A stretch of DNA of 64,000 bases, taken from positions 19,451 through 83,450 of the forward strand of contig CABUXJ010000011.1 in the NCBI GenBank assembly GCA_902495455.1, given 5' to 3'. Source of the DNA: an uncultured Prevotella sp. (GTDB taxonomy: Bacteria > Bacteroidota > Bacteroidia > Bacteroidales > Bacteroidaceae). How positions within the stretch are numbered: the stretch's first letter is position 1; every line of letters begins with the position of its first letter. This document shows positions 1-8,643 of the stretch, piece after piece. The position numbers were made by a program, and so were the translations under genes. The notes beneath the pieces were generated by a model. It saw only the letters and a list, made by a program, of their open reading frames with translations. It was not told the DNA's origin and did not search any database.

Positions 1-1227
1 ACGTATGCGCTGGGAACATACGCCGCCGGCTCGGAGCAGGTGCAGTATGACCTCAACAACCCCAACGGCGAGGTGCGCGAGGGCGACAAGTTCGGCTATA
101 ACTACAACCTGCTCGTAGACAAAGCCAACGTATGGGCTACATACAAGGCGGACTTCAACGCTATCCATACATTCGTCAGCGGACGTGTCGGAGCGACATC
201 GATGCAGCGCGACGGTAAGATGCGCAACGGTCTGGCCGCAGACAACTCTTACGGCAAGAGCGGCACTGCCCGCTTCCTCGACGGTGGCGTGAAGGCAGGA
301 GCAACGTTCAGCGACGGTCCTTTCACCATGACATGGGGTCTGGGCTATGAGTTGCGCACTCCCACGGCATCTACTGCTTTTGCTTCTCCGGAAATCAACA
401 ACGATTTTGTCAACAACTTGAAAAATGAGAAAGTATTCTCTGCTGAATTAGGATACTATTTCAAGTTCCCGTGGATTAACATTTCACTTAACGGTTACTA
501 CTCACACATTGCCGATGGAACCGAATGGCAGAACTTCTACTATGACGACATCAACTCGTTCTCATACGTATCGTTCACCGGCGTGAAGAAAGAGTATTAC
601 GGAGCCGAGCTCGGAGCGAACATCAAGATCAACTCCGCCTTCAGCGTCAAACTTCTCGGACAGATCAGCGACGCAAAATATACCGACAATACCAACGTGC
701 GCTACATGAACTCAACATCGGCCGAATATATCGACGACATCTGCTACACTAAGGACATGCGCGAGAACGGTACGCCGCTCACCGCCGTGAGCCTCGGACT
801 GAGCTATCACGCCGGCGGATGGTTCATCGACCTCAACGGCAACTACTATGACCGCATCTATCTGTCTTATTCACCCAGCTTCCGCTATGAGAAGAGCTTG
901 AAGAACCGTCAGGATGCCTACGGAGACGTGTACGCTCCGGACGGAAGCATCGTCGACGGCGTGCTCGATCAGGCTGAGGGCAAGGGGGGATTCATGCTCG
1001 ACGCTTCAATCGGAAAGTCGATTTATCTGAAGAAGGGTTCGCTGTCAATCAACCTCACGCTGACGAACGTCCTCAACAACCGCGACATCGTCACCGGTGG
1101 TTATGAGCAGAGCCGCAGCGACTACACTCAGAGCGGCAACACGCGCACATATAAGTTCTCGAAGAATCCGATGAAGTTCTACGCCTACGGAACCAACGGA
1201 ATGTTGAACATTACATATAAATTCTAA
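1..1227 (+). CDS. TonB-dependent receptor, C-terminal part (5' end outside window)
   Basis: The reading frame is open from base 1, so the gene starts upstream; about 408 C-terminal residues are visible. They are rich in alternating aromatic/polar beta strands, with many NY, YY and GxxY motifs, and end in ITYKF with a terminal aromatic, as expected of an outer-membrane beta barrel. Family members import ligands across the outer membrane using TonB energy; the plug domain and any TonB box are not visible. It is followed 11 bp later by a DUF5689 lipoprotein gene and then a DUF6359-like lipoprotein gene, probably one operon ending at the terminator at 4021-4060. The substrate cannot be told from the barrel; the downstream nuclease suggests nucleic acid or its products (inference). 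Confidence 0.85.
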   Translation, partial: TYALGTYAAGSEQVQYDLNNPNGEVREGDKFGYNYNLLVDKANVWATYKADFNAIHTFVSGRVGATSMQRDGKMRNGLAADNSYGKSGTARFLDGGVKAGATFSDGPFTMTWGLGYELRTPTASTAFASPEINNDFVNNLKNEKVFSAELGYYFKFPWINISLNGYYSHIADGTEWQNFYYDDINSFSYVSFTGVKKEYYGAELGANIKINSAFSVKLLGQISDAKYTDNTNVRYMNSTSAEYIDDICYTKDMRENGTPLTAVSLGLSYHAGGWFIDLNGNYYDRIYLSYSPSFRYEKSLKNRQDAYGDVYAPDGSIVDGVLDQAEGKGGFMLDASIGKSIYLKKGSLSINLTLTNVLNNRDIVTGGYEQSRSDYTQSGNTRTYKFSKNPMKFYAYGTNGMLNITYKF

Positions 1228-1238
1228 ACGCAACGAAT

Positions 1239-2150
1239 ATGAAAAAGATGAAATATATCCTCATTGCCTGCGTATGCGCACTGATGACAGGGTGCATGGC
1301 CGGAGAGGACTATGGCTTCGACACGGACTGGAGCGCTCCGAACACGGACAACGCATACGGCAATCCCGAGCTGCAGGAGACCAACGTCATCACGGTGAAG
1401 GAATTGCTCGACCGCTATGTCGACCCGATGACCGCCGCCAACGACACGACCATGATACGTGAGGACGTCCAGATAAAGGTCATCGTCACAGGAAACGACA
1501 TCGAGGGTAATATATATAATGAGGTGGCCGTCAAGGACGAGACCGGAGCCATCCTCATCTGTATCGCTCAGGGCGGCCTCTACGGCTATCTGCCCGTCGG
1601 CAAGGAAATCCTCGTTGACCTCAAGGGGCTCCACATCGGACTCTATGGCAACCAGCCGCAAATCGGCGTGGCATACACCAACGCTTCCGGAAAGACGTTC
1701 CCCAGCCGCATGAACCGCAACATCTGGCAGAAGCACTTCAAGTATGTCGACGCCGGCTTCACCCACGAAGTAGCTCCTGAAGAGTTTGACGTGACACGCA
1801 TGCAGGACGTGGAGTATGTCAAAGCTTGCCGCGGCAAACTCATGACCGTCAAGGGTGTGACGATGGCAGAGGCCGACGGAGTGAAGGTTTGGGCAAGTGA
1901 TGCGGAGAAAGACGCAGGCAACGGTGTTAGCCGTTCGATAGCCGTCAACGGTAAAGTACCCATGAGCGGTCAGTATGCTTCTTTCGTTGTCCGTTCAAGC
2001 ACATACGCCGATTTCGCCGCACAAGTCATGCCGAAAGAAAAGGTCAACCTGACCGGCATCTTCACCGTCTATGCAAACAATCCCGACCGCTACGGCTACA
2101 CTTGGCAGATACTTCTCCGCCAAGGTACCGACGTTGAGATTGCAGAATAA
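1239..2150 (+). CDS. DUF5689-domain lipoprotein
   Basis: 303 residues. The N-terminus is a lipoprotein signal with lipobox LMTGC, Cys19 being the lipidated residue, so the protein is membrane-anchored, probably on the surface. The region after residue 50 (VITVKELLDRY, then KVIVTGNDIEGN and AVKDETGAILI) has the layout of DUF5689, an OB-fold-like domain common beside TonB receptors and secreted nucleases in Bacteroidetes. A second beta-rich half (about residues 185-300) looks like a further OB-like domain. It lies between the TonB receptor and another OB-like lipoprotein with short gaps, so it is probably co-transcribed and acts as a ligand-binding accessory of the receptor. Ligand identity is inferred only. 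Confidence 0.8.
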   Translation: MKKMKYILIACVCALMTGCMAGEDYGFDTDWSAPNTDNAYGNPELQETNVITVKELLDRYVDPMTAANDTTMIREDVQIKVIVTGNDIEGNIYNEVAVKDETGAILICIAQGGLYGYLPVGKEILVDLKGLHIGLYGNQPQIGVAYTNASGKTFPSRMNRNIWQKHFKYVDAGFTHEVAPEEFDVTRMQDVEYVKACRGKLMTVKGVTMAEADGVKVWASDAEKDAGNGVSRSIAVNGKVPMSGQYASFVVRSSTYADFAAQVMPKEKVNLTGIFTVYANNPDRYGYTWQILLRQGTDVEIAE

Positions 2151-2188
2151 GAAACAAATCAATAACAACAAAACAATAATATACATTT

Positions 2189-4003
2189 ATGAAAAAGATA
2201 TTTTTATCAATGCTCGCCATCACAATGGCCGCATTTACATTCACAAGCTGTGAAGATGTTCCCGAGCCCTACGGAATACCGGGAACTGGAGACAATGGTA
2301 GTGGATTGCCGGAAGGAACATATATCAATAAAGATTTTTCTCAGACTCTTGACGGCTTCACGCAAACAGGCAACAACTCCAATATATCATGGATAATAGA
2401 CTACAGCAGTGCCTGCATCACCGGATATAAGGATTACGACGGTAGCGGCAGCAAGTCAAATCAAGCCGGTGTCACATGGCTGGTAAGCGATGCTCCAGCA
2501 GACCTCACTAATTCAGAAAAGGCTTATGTTGAAATCAACCATGCCCTCAACTATGAGAAAGGAGACATTAATGCCAACAACTCCGTGCTTATCAGCAAAG
2601 ACTACAACGGTGATGTAAACGCTGCGACATGGGAGGCTCTTCCTTACAATACGGATGGGCTGAACAGCGGTTTCACTTTTGTGACCAAGAAGATGAACAT
2701 ACCGGAAAGCTATGTCGGCGGAAAAGTCTACGTAGCCATGCGCCACACATGCACTGAAACATACTCATCAACATGGGAGGTGAAGTCTATCAGTGTTAAA
2801 GAAGGTACCGCAGAGGAGACCAGCACTCCTCCTGCAGGAGACAGTTCCAAAGAAAATCCCTACACTGTGGCTCAGGCCATTGCCAACAATAGTGGCATGG
2901 CATGGGTGAAAGGATACATCGTTGGATGGGTTGAAGGTCAGGTTCTGAAAGATGGAGCACATTTTGACAATGCATCTTCTTCTACATCCAACATGCTTAT
3001 CGCAGATGACGCAAACGAGACTGATTTATCAAAGTGTATTCCTGTACAGCTGCCCAGCGGTGACGTCCGCACTGCACTTAACCTGAAAGACAATCCCGGC
3101 AACTACAAGAAAGAAGTGATATTGTACGGAAGTCTCGAAAGATATTTCGGTACCGCAGGTCTAAAGAGTGTAACGGAATTTGTTCTCGACGGCAAAGAGG
3201 GTGGTAGCGGATCCGAAGAACCCACACCTGGAGAACCGACCGGTGACGGTACAGCCGCAAGTCCATACAATGCCGCCGGTGCGAACAAATACATATCTAC
3301 ATTGGCAGCCGGCGTTCCTTCCGAAATAGACATCTATGTGAAAGGCAAAGTTTCCAAGATTTCGTTTAACTATGCAAATGACGGATATGGAACCGCTACA
3401 TATTATATCTCTGATGACGGTACGACAAGTTCAACACAGTTCTATGTTTACCGTTCATACTATCTCAACAACACGCCATATACCGAAGGAGACGTTCTAA
3501 GCGTCGGTGACGATGTCGTCGTTTGCGGTAAGGTTGTCAACTATATGGGCAACACACCTGAGACACAACAGAAAGAGAGCTACCTCTACTCATGGACAAA
3601 GAATGGAGGAAGCACCGGCGGAGGTGACGACAAACCGACGGGCGACACCGACGGCACCAAAGAAAATCCTCACACCGTAGCTTACGCCATTGCAAACAAC
3701 AGCGGCACAGCTTGGGTGAAGGGATTTATCGTCGGATGGGTTAATGGTATGTCAATTTCATCCGGAGCCACATTCAATGGTAACTCCGAAAGCAAGACCA
3801 ACCTGCTCATTGCTGACGACATAAATGAGACAGACGTATCCAAATGTCTCCCCGTACAGTTACCTTCCGGTGATGTTCGTAACGCCCTTAACTTGCAAGA
3901 CAATCCCGGAAATTATAAGAAACAGGTTTCCCTCTACGGAAGTCTTGAAAGATATTTCGGTACAAGCGGATTTAAATCCATTACAGAATTCAGTTTTGAA
4001 TAA
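2189..4003 (+). CDS. Lipoprotein with two DUF6359-like repeats and a central OB-like domain
   Basis: 604 residues with a lipobox ending at Cys21 (TFTSC). Visible modules: an N-terminal jelly-roll-like domain (about 40-205), a first DUF6359-like repeat (about 221-334), a central OB-like domain (about 351-470), and a second DUF6359-like repeat (491-604). The repeats are close copies: both read KENP-Y/H-TVA-AIANNSG, then AWVKG-IVGWV, LIADD-NETD-SKC and YGSLERYFGT. The linkers are Gly/Ser/Thr/Pro-rich. The gene follows the DUF5689 gene by 38 bp and ends just before a strong terminator, so it closes the TonB-receptor operon. The repeated domains probably bind the ligand outside the cell; function is not established. 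Codon use is more AT-rich than in the two genes upstream. Confidence 0.75.
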   Translation: MKKIFLSMLAITMAAFTFTSCEDVPEPYGIPGTGDNGSGLPEGTYINKDFSQTLDGFTQTGNNSNISWIIDYSSACITGYKDYDGSGSKSNQAGVTWLVSDAPADLTNSEKAYVEINHALNYEKGDINANNSVLISKDYNGDVNAATWEALPYNTDGLNSGFTFVTKKMNIPESYVGGKVYVAMRHTCTETYSSTWEVKSISVKEGTAEETSTPPAGDSSKENPYTVAQAIANNSGMAWVKGYIVGWVEGQVLKDGAHFDNASSSTSNMLIADDANETDLSKCIPVQLPSGDVRTALNLKDNPGNYKKEVILYGSLERYFGTAGLKSVTEFVLDGKEGGSGSEEPTPGEPTGDGTAASPYNAAGANKYISTLAAGVPSEIDIYVKGKVSKISFNYANDGYGTATYYISDDGTTSSTQFYVYRSYYLNNTPYTEGDVLSVGDDVVVCGKVVNYMGNTPETQQKESYLYSWTKNGGSTGGGDDKPTGDTDGTKENPHTVAYAIANNSGTAWVKGFIVGWVNGMSISSGATFNGNSESKTNLLIADDINETDVSKCLPVQLPSGDVRNALNLQDNPGNYKKQVSLYGSLERYFGTSGFKSITEFSFE

Positions 4004-4020
4004 AAGATTATAATCTAAAC

Positions 4021-4060
4021 AAAAAGGAGGATGCCCGATGTGCATCCTCCTTTTTGTTTT
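4021..4060 (+). terminator. Rho-independent terminator of the TonB/DUF5689 operon
   Basis: A perfect 14-bp inverted repeat (4021-4034 and 4042-4055, core GGAGGATGC) with a 7-nt loop and a T-rich tail. It lies 18 bp after the stop codon of the DUF6359-like gene. The A-run on the left arm makes it potentially bidirectional. Confidence 0.9.
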
Positions 4061-4089
4061 CGCATATACGCCCAAAACACGGCCGGACA

Positions 4090-4122
4090 TTTGGACAACA
4101 CGGGGAAAATCGCTATTTTTGC
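4090..4122 (+). promoter_or_regulatory. Bacteroidetes-type promoter for the nuclease gene
   Basis: TTTG at 4090-4093, exactly 20 bp, then TATTTTTGC at 4114-4122. This matches the Bacteroidetes consensus TTTG / TAnnTTTG. It implies transcription starting near 4128 and supports the ATG at 4153 rather than an upstream in-frame start at 4054. Confidence 0.75.
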
Positions 4123-4152
4123 ATTTCAGAAACAAATGAAACAATCAAACTT

Positions 4153-5109
4153 ATGATGAATATCAAGCACTTCCCCACTCTGCTGTTCTCCATTTTTATT
4201 TCCATTGCGACGGTTTCGTGCAGCAGCGATGACGACAATCAAAGCGGAAACGGCGGCGGAAATTGGATTGGCGACGGCGGTGCGAACAAAAATACGCCAA
4301 CGGCCGGCTGTCCCGAAGCATCACGCATAGAGTTCCCTAAAACAAAAGGCGGCAACAGCATCATTCTGAAATATTACTCCGGCGACACTTACGGACTCAA
4401 CTACTGCGTCGAATGGGACACGGAGAAGAAGTCACAGCGATGGTCCTGCTACTTCATGGTGGACCATCACCACTCCAACAACGACCGCGAACACACGTAC
4501 TCAGGCAACGCCGGACGTTATGACCCGATGAGCAATCCGGGCAACCACCCCAATGACCGCCAATATCCTTGGGACCCGCAGCTGCCCCAGCAATACCGTT
4601 GGAGCGAAGACCTCTTCGTCCGTTCCGGCTACGACCACGGCCACATCTGCCCGTCTGCCGACCGGCAGTATTCCCGCGAGGCCAACTATCAGACTTTCTA
4701 CATGACCAACATGCAGCCGCAGCGCAACGCTTTCAACGCCAAACTATGGGCCGTAATGGAGCAAAAAGTGCGTGACATCACGCCAAAGACCATCGGTGAC
4801 ACGCTCTACGTCTGCAAGGGAGGCACCATCGACAACGAGAGTCAGATACTGACGCGCATACAGGGCAAGATGATTGTGCCCCGATACTTCTACATGGCCC
4901 TGTTGCTGAAACTCGGCAACCAGTTTACGGCTTTCGCCTTTTGGGCCGAACACACCAACGCCGACCACTCCAACGACCCGTTGCGCAACTACGTCATCAC
5001 CATCGACGAGCTGGAGCAGCGCACAGGAATAGACTTCTTCTGCAATCTACCCGACGACATCGAGGACAAGGTCGAGAGCAACGTCGCATACAACTATTGG
5101 GGATTCTGA
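4153..5109 (+). CDS. Secreted DNA/RNA non-specific endonuclease (NUC1 family) lipoprotein
   Basis: 318 residues from ATG 4153 (4156 is an alternative). A lipobox ends at Cys23 (ATVSC) and is followed by an acidic/Gly linker. The beta-beta-alpha-metal nuclease motif is at about 161-170, DHGHICPSAD, followed by NYQTFYMTNMQPQRNAFN, matching the NUC1 motif DRGH and its metal-binding Asn. His164 is the expected general base. The Arg of the classical DRGH is His here. Family members cut single- and double-stranded DNA and RNA. The gene has its own promoter and sits directly after the TonB receptor/OB-fold lipoprotein operon, suggesting extracellular nucleic-acid breakdown. No clear terminator follows. 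Confidence 0.88.
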   Translation: MMNIKHFPTLLFSIFISIATVSCSSDDDNQSGNGGGNWIGDGGANKNTPTAGCPEASRIEFPKTKGGNSIILKYYSGDTYGLNYCVEWDTEKKSQRWSCYFMVDHHHSNNDREHTYSGNAGRYDPMSNPGNHPNDRQYPWDPQLPQQYRWSEDLFVRSGYDHGHICPSADRQYSREANYQTFYMTNMQPQRNAFNAKLWAVMEQKVRDITPKTIGDTLYVCKGGTIDNESQILTRIQGKMIVPRYFYMALLLKLGNQFTAFAFWAEHTNADHSNDPLRNYVITIDELEQRTGIDFFCNLPDDIEDKVESNVAYNYWGF

Positions 5110-5246
5110 CGCTTAAAAAGTAACGAAGAAAGCCTTGAAAAGACGCTATACAGCAACGAAAACATGCCGATAACACCGAAAAGCAGTAAAAAAGAACCGC
5201 AATCAGGCCAAAATCAGCACAATAGGCCCACAAAAGCCACGGAATA

Positions 5247-5279
5247 TTTGCCCGTTTGAGGAAAAACAATTAACTTTGC
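5247..5279 (+). promoter_or_regulatory. Bacteroidetes-type promoter for rpmE2
   Basis: TTTG at 5247-5250, 20 bp spacer, TAACTTTGC at 5271-5279; the rpmE2 start lies 50 bp downstream. Excellent match to the phylum consensus. Confidence 0.75.
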
Positions 5280-5328
5280 ACCCCAAAAGAGAACTATATA
5301 TAACATTACATATTTATTTAAAACTAAA

Positions 5329-5583
5329 ATGAAAAAAGGTATTCACCCCGAAAACTATCGCCCCGTCGTATTTAAGGATATGTCCAACGGCGATATGTTC
5401 CTTACACGTTCTACATGCAAGGCTAACGAGACAGTAGAATTTGAAGGCGAGACTTACCCCGTGGTAAAAGTCGAAATCTCAAGCACCTCTCACCCGTTCT
5501 ATACCGGTAAGAGCAAGCTGGTTGACACCGCCGGTCGTGTCGACAAGTTCATGAGCCGCTACGGTAAGGCTTCGAAGAAATAA
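5329..5583 (+). CDS. rpmE2: 50S ribosomal protein L31 type B
   Basis: 84 residues, the usual length for type-B L31. [17 protein letters not shown] and the later [11 protein letters not shown] and GRVDKF stretches are the family signature. Only one cysteine is present, so the zinc-binding CxxC form (type A) is excluded. It is a component of the large ribosomal subunit. It is monocistronic, with a good promoter upstream and a strong terminator 36 bp after the stop. Confidence 0.95.
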   Translation: MKKGIHPENYRPVVFKDMSNGDMFLTRSTCKANETVEFEGETYPVVKVEISSTSHPFYTGKSKLVDTAGRVDKFMSRYGKASKK

Positions 5584-5619
5584 GATATACACTCAAATTA
5601 TTCTTCAGAAGAAACAATC

Positions 5620-5670
5620 GAGAAGGCGCACCGTGTAGTTGCATATGCACGGAGCGCCTTCTCTTTTTTT
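5620..5670 (+). terminator. Terminator of rpmE2
   Basis: A perfect 10-bp stem GAGAAGGCGC (5620-5629) / GCGCCTTCTC (5654-5663), then seven T residues. The loop contains further short pairing (GTGCATATGCAC-like). Confidence 0.92.
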
Positions 5671-5701
5671 ATGCACCCTCTCCATCCATCCTTAACGCAA
5701 T

Positions 5702-5937
5702 AAAAAAATGCGGGCCGCATCATCACTGATGCAAGCCCGCAAACATTTCTTACTACTAACTACCAAACCAAATTACTACTAACTAAAAAACTAAAATGTC
5801 CTGCCACAATGCAGAGACTTATCATCTGAAAATCTTTTCACCTTGAAAGGCCTAAAACCCTATGTTTTTTTGTTTCTATGCTTTCTCCCCTCACGGGCTT
5901 ATCTCTCAAATATCTCTTGTTCTTATAACTTCCTTTT
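5702..5937 (-). ncRNA. Candidate small RNA, about 236 nt
   Basis: On the minus strand a -7 element TAAATTTGC (5944-5952) could start a transcript near 5937. That transcript would end at a clear terminator: stem TGCGGGC/GCCCGCA with inner GCATCA/TGATGC (5709-5741), followed by seven T residues (5702-5708). No plausible protein lies between them. Just before the terminator is a 13-mer (TAGTTAGTAGTAA on the minus strand) repeated after 23 bp. No -33 TTTG is seen at the right distance. The size, lone promoter and terminator fit a housekeeping small RNA such as 6S or the Bacteroidales-1 motif, but I cannot assign it from sequence alone. Confidence 0.5.
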
Positions 5938-6160
5938 GACGATGCAAATTTACAATGAATAGTCTCTCCATAATGTCATTTTTAAGTCCAAAAACATCAA
6001 ATATTGATAGTTTTTGACTTATATCAAGAACTTTATGAAAGCGTGCCTGCCGTCATGCCAGTTTATGGCTTCATCCTCCATTTGGAATGATGGCGATGTG
6101 ATGTATGCAGAGAGCAGATTCCCGAGTGGAGAGACTGCAGCTTCAGAGTATGATATATGT

Positions 6161-6480
6161 TTACAAAATCACATTCGGTAAATTGCTCGAAGATTTGCGC
6201 TTTTGATGGTCGGGAGGGCCTTAAAGGCTATCGACGGCCCCCTCCGGCTCCCCCAAGGGGGGAGAGACCTGCGGCTTCAAACGACCCTTTTTGGCCCTTA
6301 CGGCCTTTCTGATGCGCAAAAGTTCGCGAGTTTTTGATTGCCTTTTTTGACCCCAAAAGCGCTCGTTTTCGTGCAATAGCGGCCCCGCGGGGTTACAACG
6401 GCGTGCCCGTTGGGTTGCAACGGGTCTGCCGTTGCAGTGCAATAAGGGCCCCATTGCAACCCCGCGGGGCCCTTACGGGA
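6161..6480. repeat. Repeat family A, copy A1 (long-flank form)
   Basis: A GC-rich palindromic core of about 110 bp (6378-6480) contains variants of TTGCAACGGG and ends in GGGCCCTTACGG. It is preceded by a conserved left flank: TTACAAAATC, CTCGAAGATTTGC, GAGTTTTTGATTGC, GCGCTCGTTTTCGTGCAATA. The same flank and core recur in the same orientation at 63690-64000, so this is a dispersed element. Confidence 0.75.
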
Positions 6481-6817
6481 AGCCCAAGCTCCCCTTTTGG
6501 GAGAGTCAGAGGGGGCCGCCCGTTTGTAAGTAACTGTATGACAGCGTTTTGCAAAAATGCCGATTTCCCATCGGAAAAACAGTCCTGATTTTGACCTTCA
6601 TGAGATTTGAAAATTTGGGGACGCGGCGGAATTTTTTCAGAAAGTGCCTCTGAATTTAGGCTTTAAATTCGGAATTTTTCTGACAAATATCACATCTTTT
6701 TTCCTCACGTCCGTTCCTACCCGCAACAGGGTTCCTACCATTATATATATGGTGTCGCATGCAATATGACAACAAACCTTTATGACTATCAAAAAAAACA
6801 TAATAAACAATCAAAGA

Positions 6818-6850
6818 TTTGCGGGAAAGGTAGAAAATGAGTATTTTTGT
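6818..6850 (+). promoter_or_regulatory. Promoter for glutathione peroxidase
   Basis: TTTG at 6818-6821, 20 bp, TATTTTTGT at 6842-6850. It places the transcript start near 6857 and rules out the longer in-frame start at 6782. Confidence 0.72.
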
Positions 6851-6898
6851 CTCACAAACGAATTTGATTTTTATCACGTAACAATAAGAAAACAAGTT

Positions 6899-7453
6899 AT
6901 GAAAACTGTTTATGATTTCTCTGTCAAGGACAGAAAAGGCAAGGATGTGTCACTCAAGGAGTATTCGAATGAGGTCCTGCTCATCGTGAACACCGCTATC
7001 AAATGCGGATTTACACCGCAATATGAGGAGCTGGAGAAACTGTATCAGAAATATCACAGCCGCGGATTTGAAATCCTCGACTTCCCATGCAACCAGTTCG
7101 GGCAGCAGGCTCCCGGCACCGACGACTCCATCCACAGCTTCTGCAAACTGAACTACGGCACGGAATTTCCACGTTTCAAGAAGCTCAAGGTCAACGGTGA
7201 CGACGCCGACCCGCTCTACAAGTTTCTCAAAGAGCAGAAGGGTTTTGCCGGTTGGGACATGAGCCACCCGATAGCACCGGTGCTCGACGACATGCTGTCA
7301 AAGGAGGATCCGGACTACAAGCAGAAACCGGACATCAAGTGGAACTTCACCAAGTTCCTGACCAACAAGTTCGGCATGGTCGTGGCACGATTCGAACCGA
7401 CGGAAAAAATCGAGAATATCGAAAAACAGATAGAGGAACTGCTCGGGAAGTGA
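6899..7453 (+). CDS. Glutathione peroxidase family protein (thiol peroxidase)
   Basis: 184 residues from ATG 6899, chosen because the promoter lies inside the longer frame. The peroxidatic motif NTAIKCGFT has Cys36 in place of selenocysteine; FPCNQFG (Cys64) and KWNFTKFL supply the Gln, Trp and Asn of the usual tetrad. Family members reduce hydrogen peroxide or lipid peroxides; bacterial Cys forms mostly take electrons from thioredoxin, which fits trxB being the next gene 126 bp downstream. No signal peptide, so cytoplasmic. The stop codon (7451-7453) lies in an AAGTGAAGAG repeat arm (family D). Confidence 0.92.
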   Translation: MKTVYDFSVKDRKGKDVSLKEYSNEVLLIVNTAIKCGFTPQYEELEKLYQKYHSRGFEILDFPCNQFGQQAPGTDDSIHSFCKLNYGTEFPRFKKLKVNGDDADPLYKFLKEQKGFAGWDMSHPIAPVLDDMLSKEDPDYKQKPDIKWNFTKFLTNKFGMVVARFEPTEKIENIEKQIEELLGK

Positions 7454-7483
7454 AGAGTGAAGAGTGAAAAGTGAAGAATCCCT
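7448..7483. repeat. Family D half-arm at the 3' end of glutathione peroxidase
   Basis: A purine-rich run of GTGAAGA units (AAGTGAAGAGTGAAGAGTG and so on) identical in style to the outer arms of the family D palindromes. No matching right arm is seen. It contributes the TGA stop of the upstream gene. Downstream (about 7540-7575) is an A/T filler repeat of the AATTCAGAATTAAGAATT type. Confidence 0.6.
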
Positions 7484-7579
7484 GTGTCCGGTTCCGTGGC
7501 ATGGTTCAGTCTGTCAGCGATGGCACGGGCACGGAGAGAATAATAATTAATAATTCAGAATTAAGAATTTTAGGAACTA

Positions 7580-8533
7580 ATGAGCGATAATAGAGAACAC
7601 GTCCGCTGTCTCATCGTGGGCAGCGGTCCTGCCGGCTACACGGCAGCCATATATGCGTCAAGAGCCAACTTGCAGCCAGTGGTCTACAGCGGTCTGCAGC
7701 CCGGCGGTCAGCTCACGCAGACGACGATTGTCGAAAACTTCCCCGGCTATCCGCAAGGTGTCGACGGCAATCAGATGATGATGGACCTGCGCGAACAGGC
7801 GGAGCACTTCGGTGCCGACATCCGCGACGGCGAGATCGTCAAGGCCGACCTGTCCAAGGCACCCTACGTCCTGACCGTCGAGGACGGAAAAGAGGTGGAG
7901 GCCGACACCGTCATCATCGCCACCGGAGCATCGGCCATGTATCTCGGACTTGACGATGAGCGCAAATACAACGGTCAGGGCGTCTCGGCCTGTGCCACAT
8001 GCGACGGTTTCTTCTACCGCAAAAAGGTGGTCGCCGTGGTCGGCGGCGGCGACACGGCCTGTGAGGAGGCCATCTATCTGGCCAGCCTCGCCAAAAAGGT
8101 CTACATGATTGTGCGCAAACCCTATCTGCGCGCCTCCAAAGTGATGCAGAAGCGGGTGATGAATACCGAAAACATCGAGATTCTCTTTGAGCACAACACC
8201 GTCGGTCTCTACGGCGAAAACGGTGTCGAAGGCGCTCACCTCGTCCGCCGCAAGGGCGAACCGGACGAAGAGATGGTCGACATCGCCATCGACGGCTTCT
8301 TCCTCGCCATCGGTCACAAGCCCAACAGTGACGTCTTCCGCGAGTGGCTCGACACTGACGAAGTGGGATATCTGAAGAAGATTGACGGCACACCGAAAAC
8401 AAAAATACCCGGTGTCTTCGTTGCCGGCGACGTGGCCGACCCCGTCTACCGTCAGGCCATCACCTCGGCCGCAACCGGATGTCAGGCTGCCATCGAGGCC
8501 GAACGATACCTCACTTTGTTAAGTGAAGAGTGA
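7580..8533 (+). CDS. trxB: Thioredoxin reductase
   Basis: 317 residues, normal for the family. GSGPAG at 14-19 binds FAD, ACATCDG holds the redox pair Cys138/Cys141, GGGDTA at 155-160 binds NADPH, and the C-terminal GVFVAGDVAD region closes the FAD site. It transfers electrons from NADPH to thioredoxin in the cytoplasm and may thereby feed the glutathione peroxidase encoded just upstream. The last residues LSEE and the TGA stop (8531-8533) are encoded by the left arm of repeat D1. Confidence 0.96.
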   Translation: MSDNREHVRCLIVGSGPAGYTAAIYASRANLQPVVYSGLQPGGQLTQTTIVENFPGYPQGVDGNQMMMDLREQAEHFGADIRDGEIVKADLSKAPYVLTVEDGKEVEADTVIIATGASAMYLGLDDERKYNGQGVSACATCDGFFYRKKVVAVVGGGDTACEEAIYLASLAKKVYMIVRKPYLRASKVMQKRVMNTENIEILFEHNTVGLYGENGVEGAHLVRRKGEPDEEMVDIAIDGFFLAIGHKPNSDVFREWLDTDEVGYLKKIDGTPKTKIPGVFVAGDVADPVYRQAITSAATGCQAAIEAERYLTLLSEE

Positions 8534-8643
8534 AGAGTGAAGAACGAAGAATTTGCTGCCGCCGTTCAAACGTTGCCTCAATATTGTAACAACGTGGGAA
8601 CGGCGGCAGCAAATTCTTCGTTCTTCACTCTTCATTCTTCATT
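8521..8643. repeat. Family D palindrome, copy D1 (between trxB and HAD genes)
   Basis: Left arm AAGTGAAGAGTGAAGAG, GAAGAATTTGCTGCCGCC; right arm GGCGGCAGCAAATTCTTC, then CTTCACTCTTCATTCTTCATTT. The stem is about 45 bp with a 40-bp loop. It occupies exactly the space between two convergent genes and contains both their stop codons (8531-8533 plus strand, 8639-8641 minus strand). It may also act as a bidirectional transcription barrier. Confidence 0.85.

Larger units (their letters stand above)
5671..6817. other. 1.1 kb non-coding stretch between rpmE2 and glutathione peroxidase
   Basis: No convincing protein gene is present. It holds a candidate minus-strand small RNA (5702-5937), an AT-rich stretch without recognisable features (about 5950-6160), and the first copy of repeat family A (6161-6480). 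From 6481 to 6817 only short imperfect repeats are seen, for example GTTCCTACC twice near 6713-6740. Confidence 0.6.

Noticed and set aside
6221..6588. Short open frames over repeat A1 on both strands
   Set aside because: They translate palindromic repeat DNA; the same frames recur at copy A5 but follow the DNA, not codon conservation.
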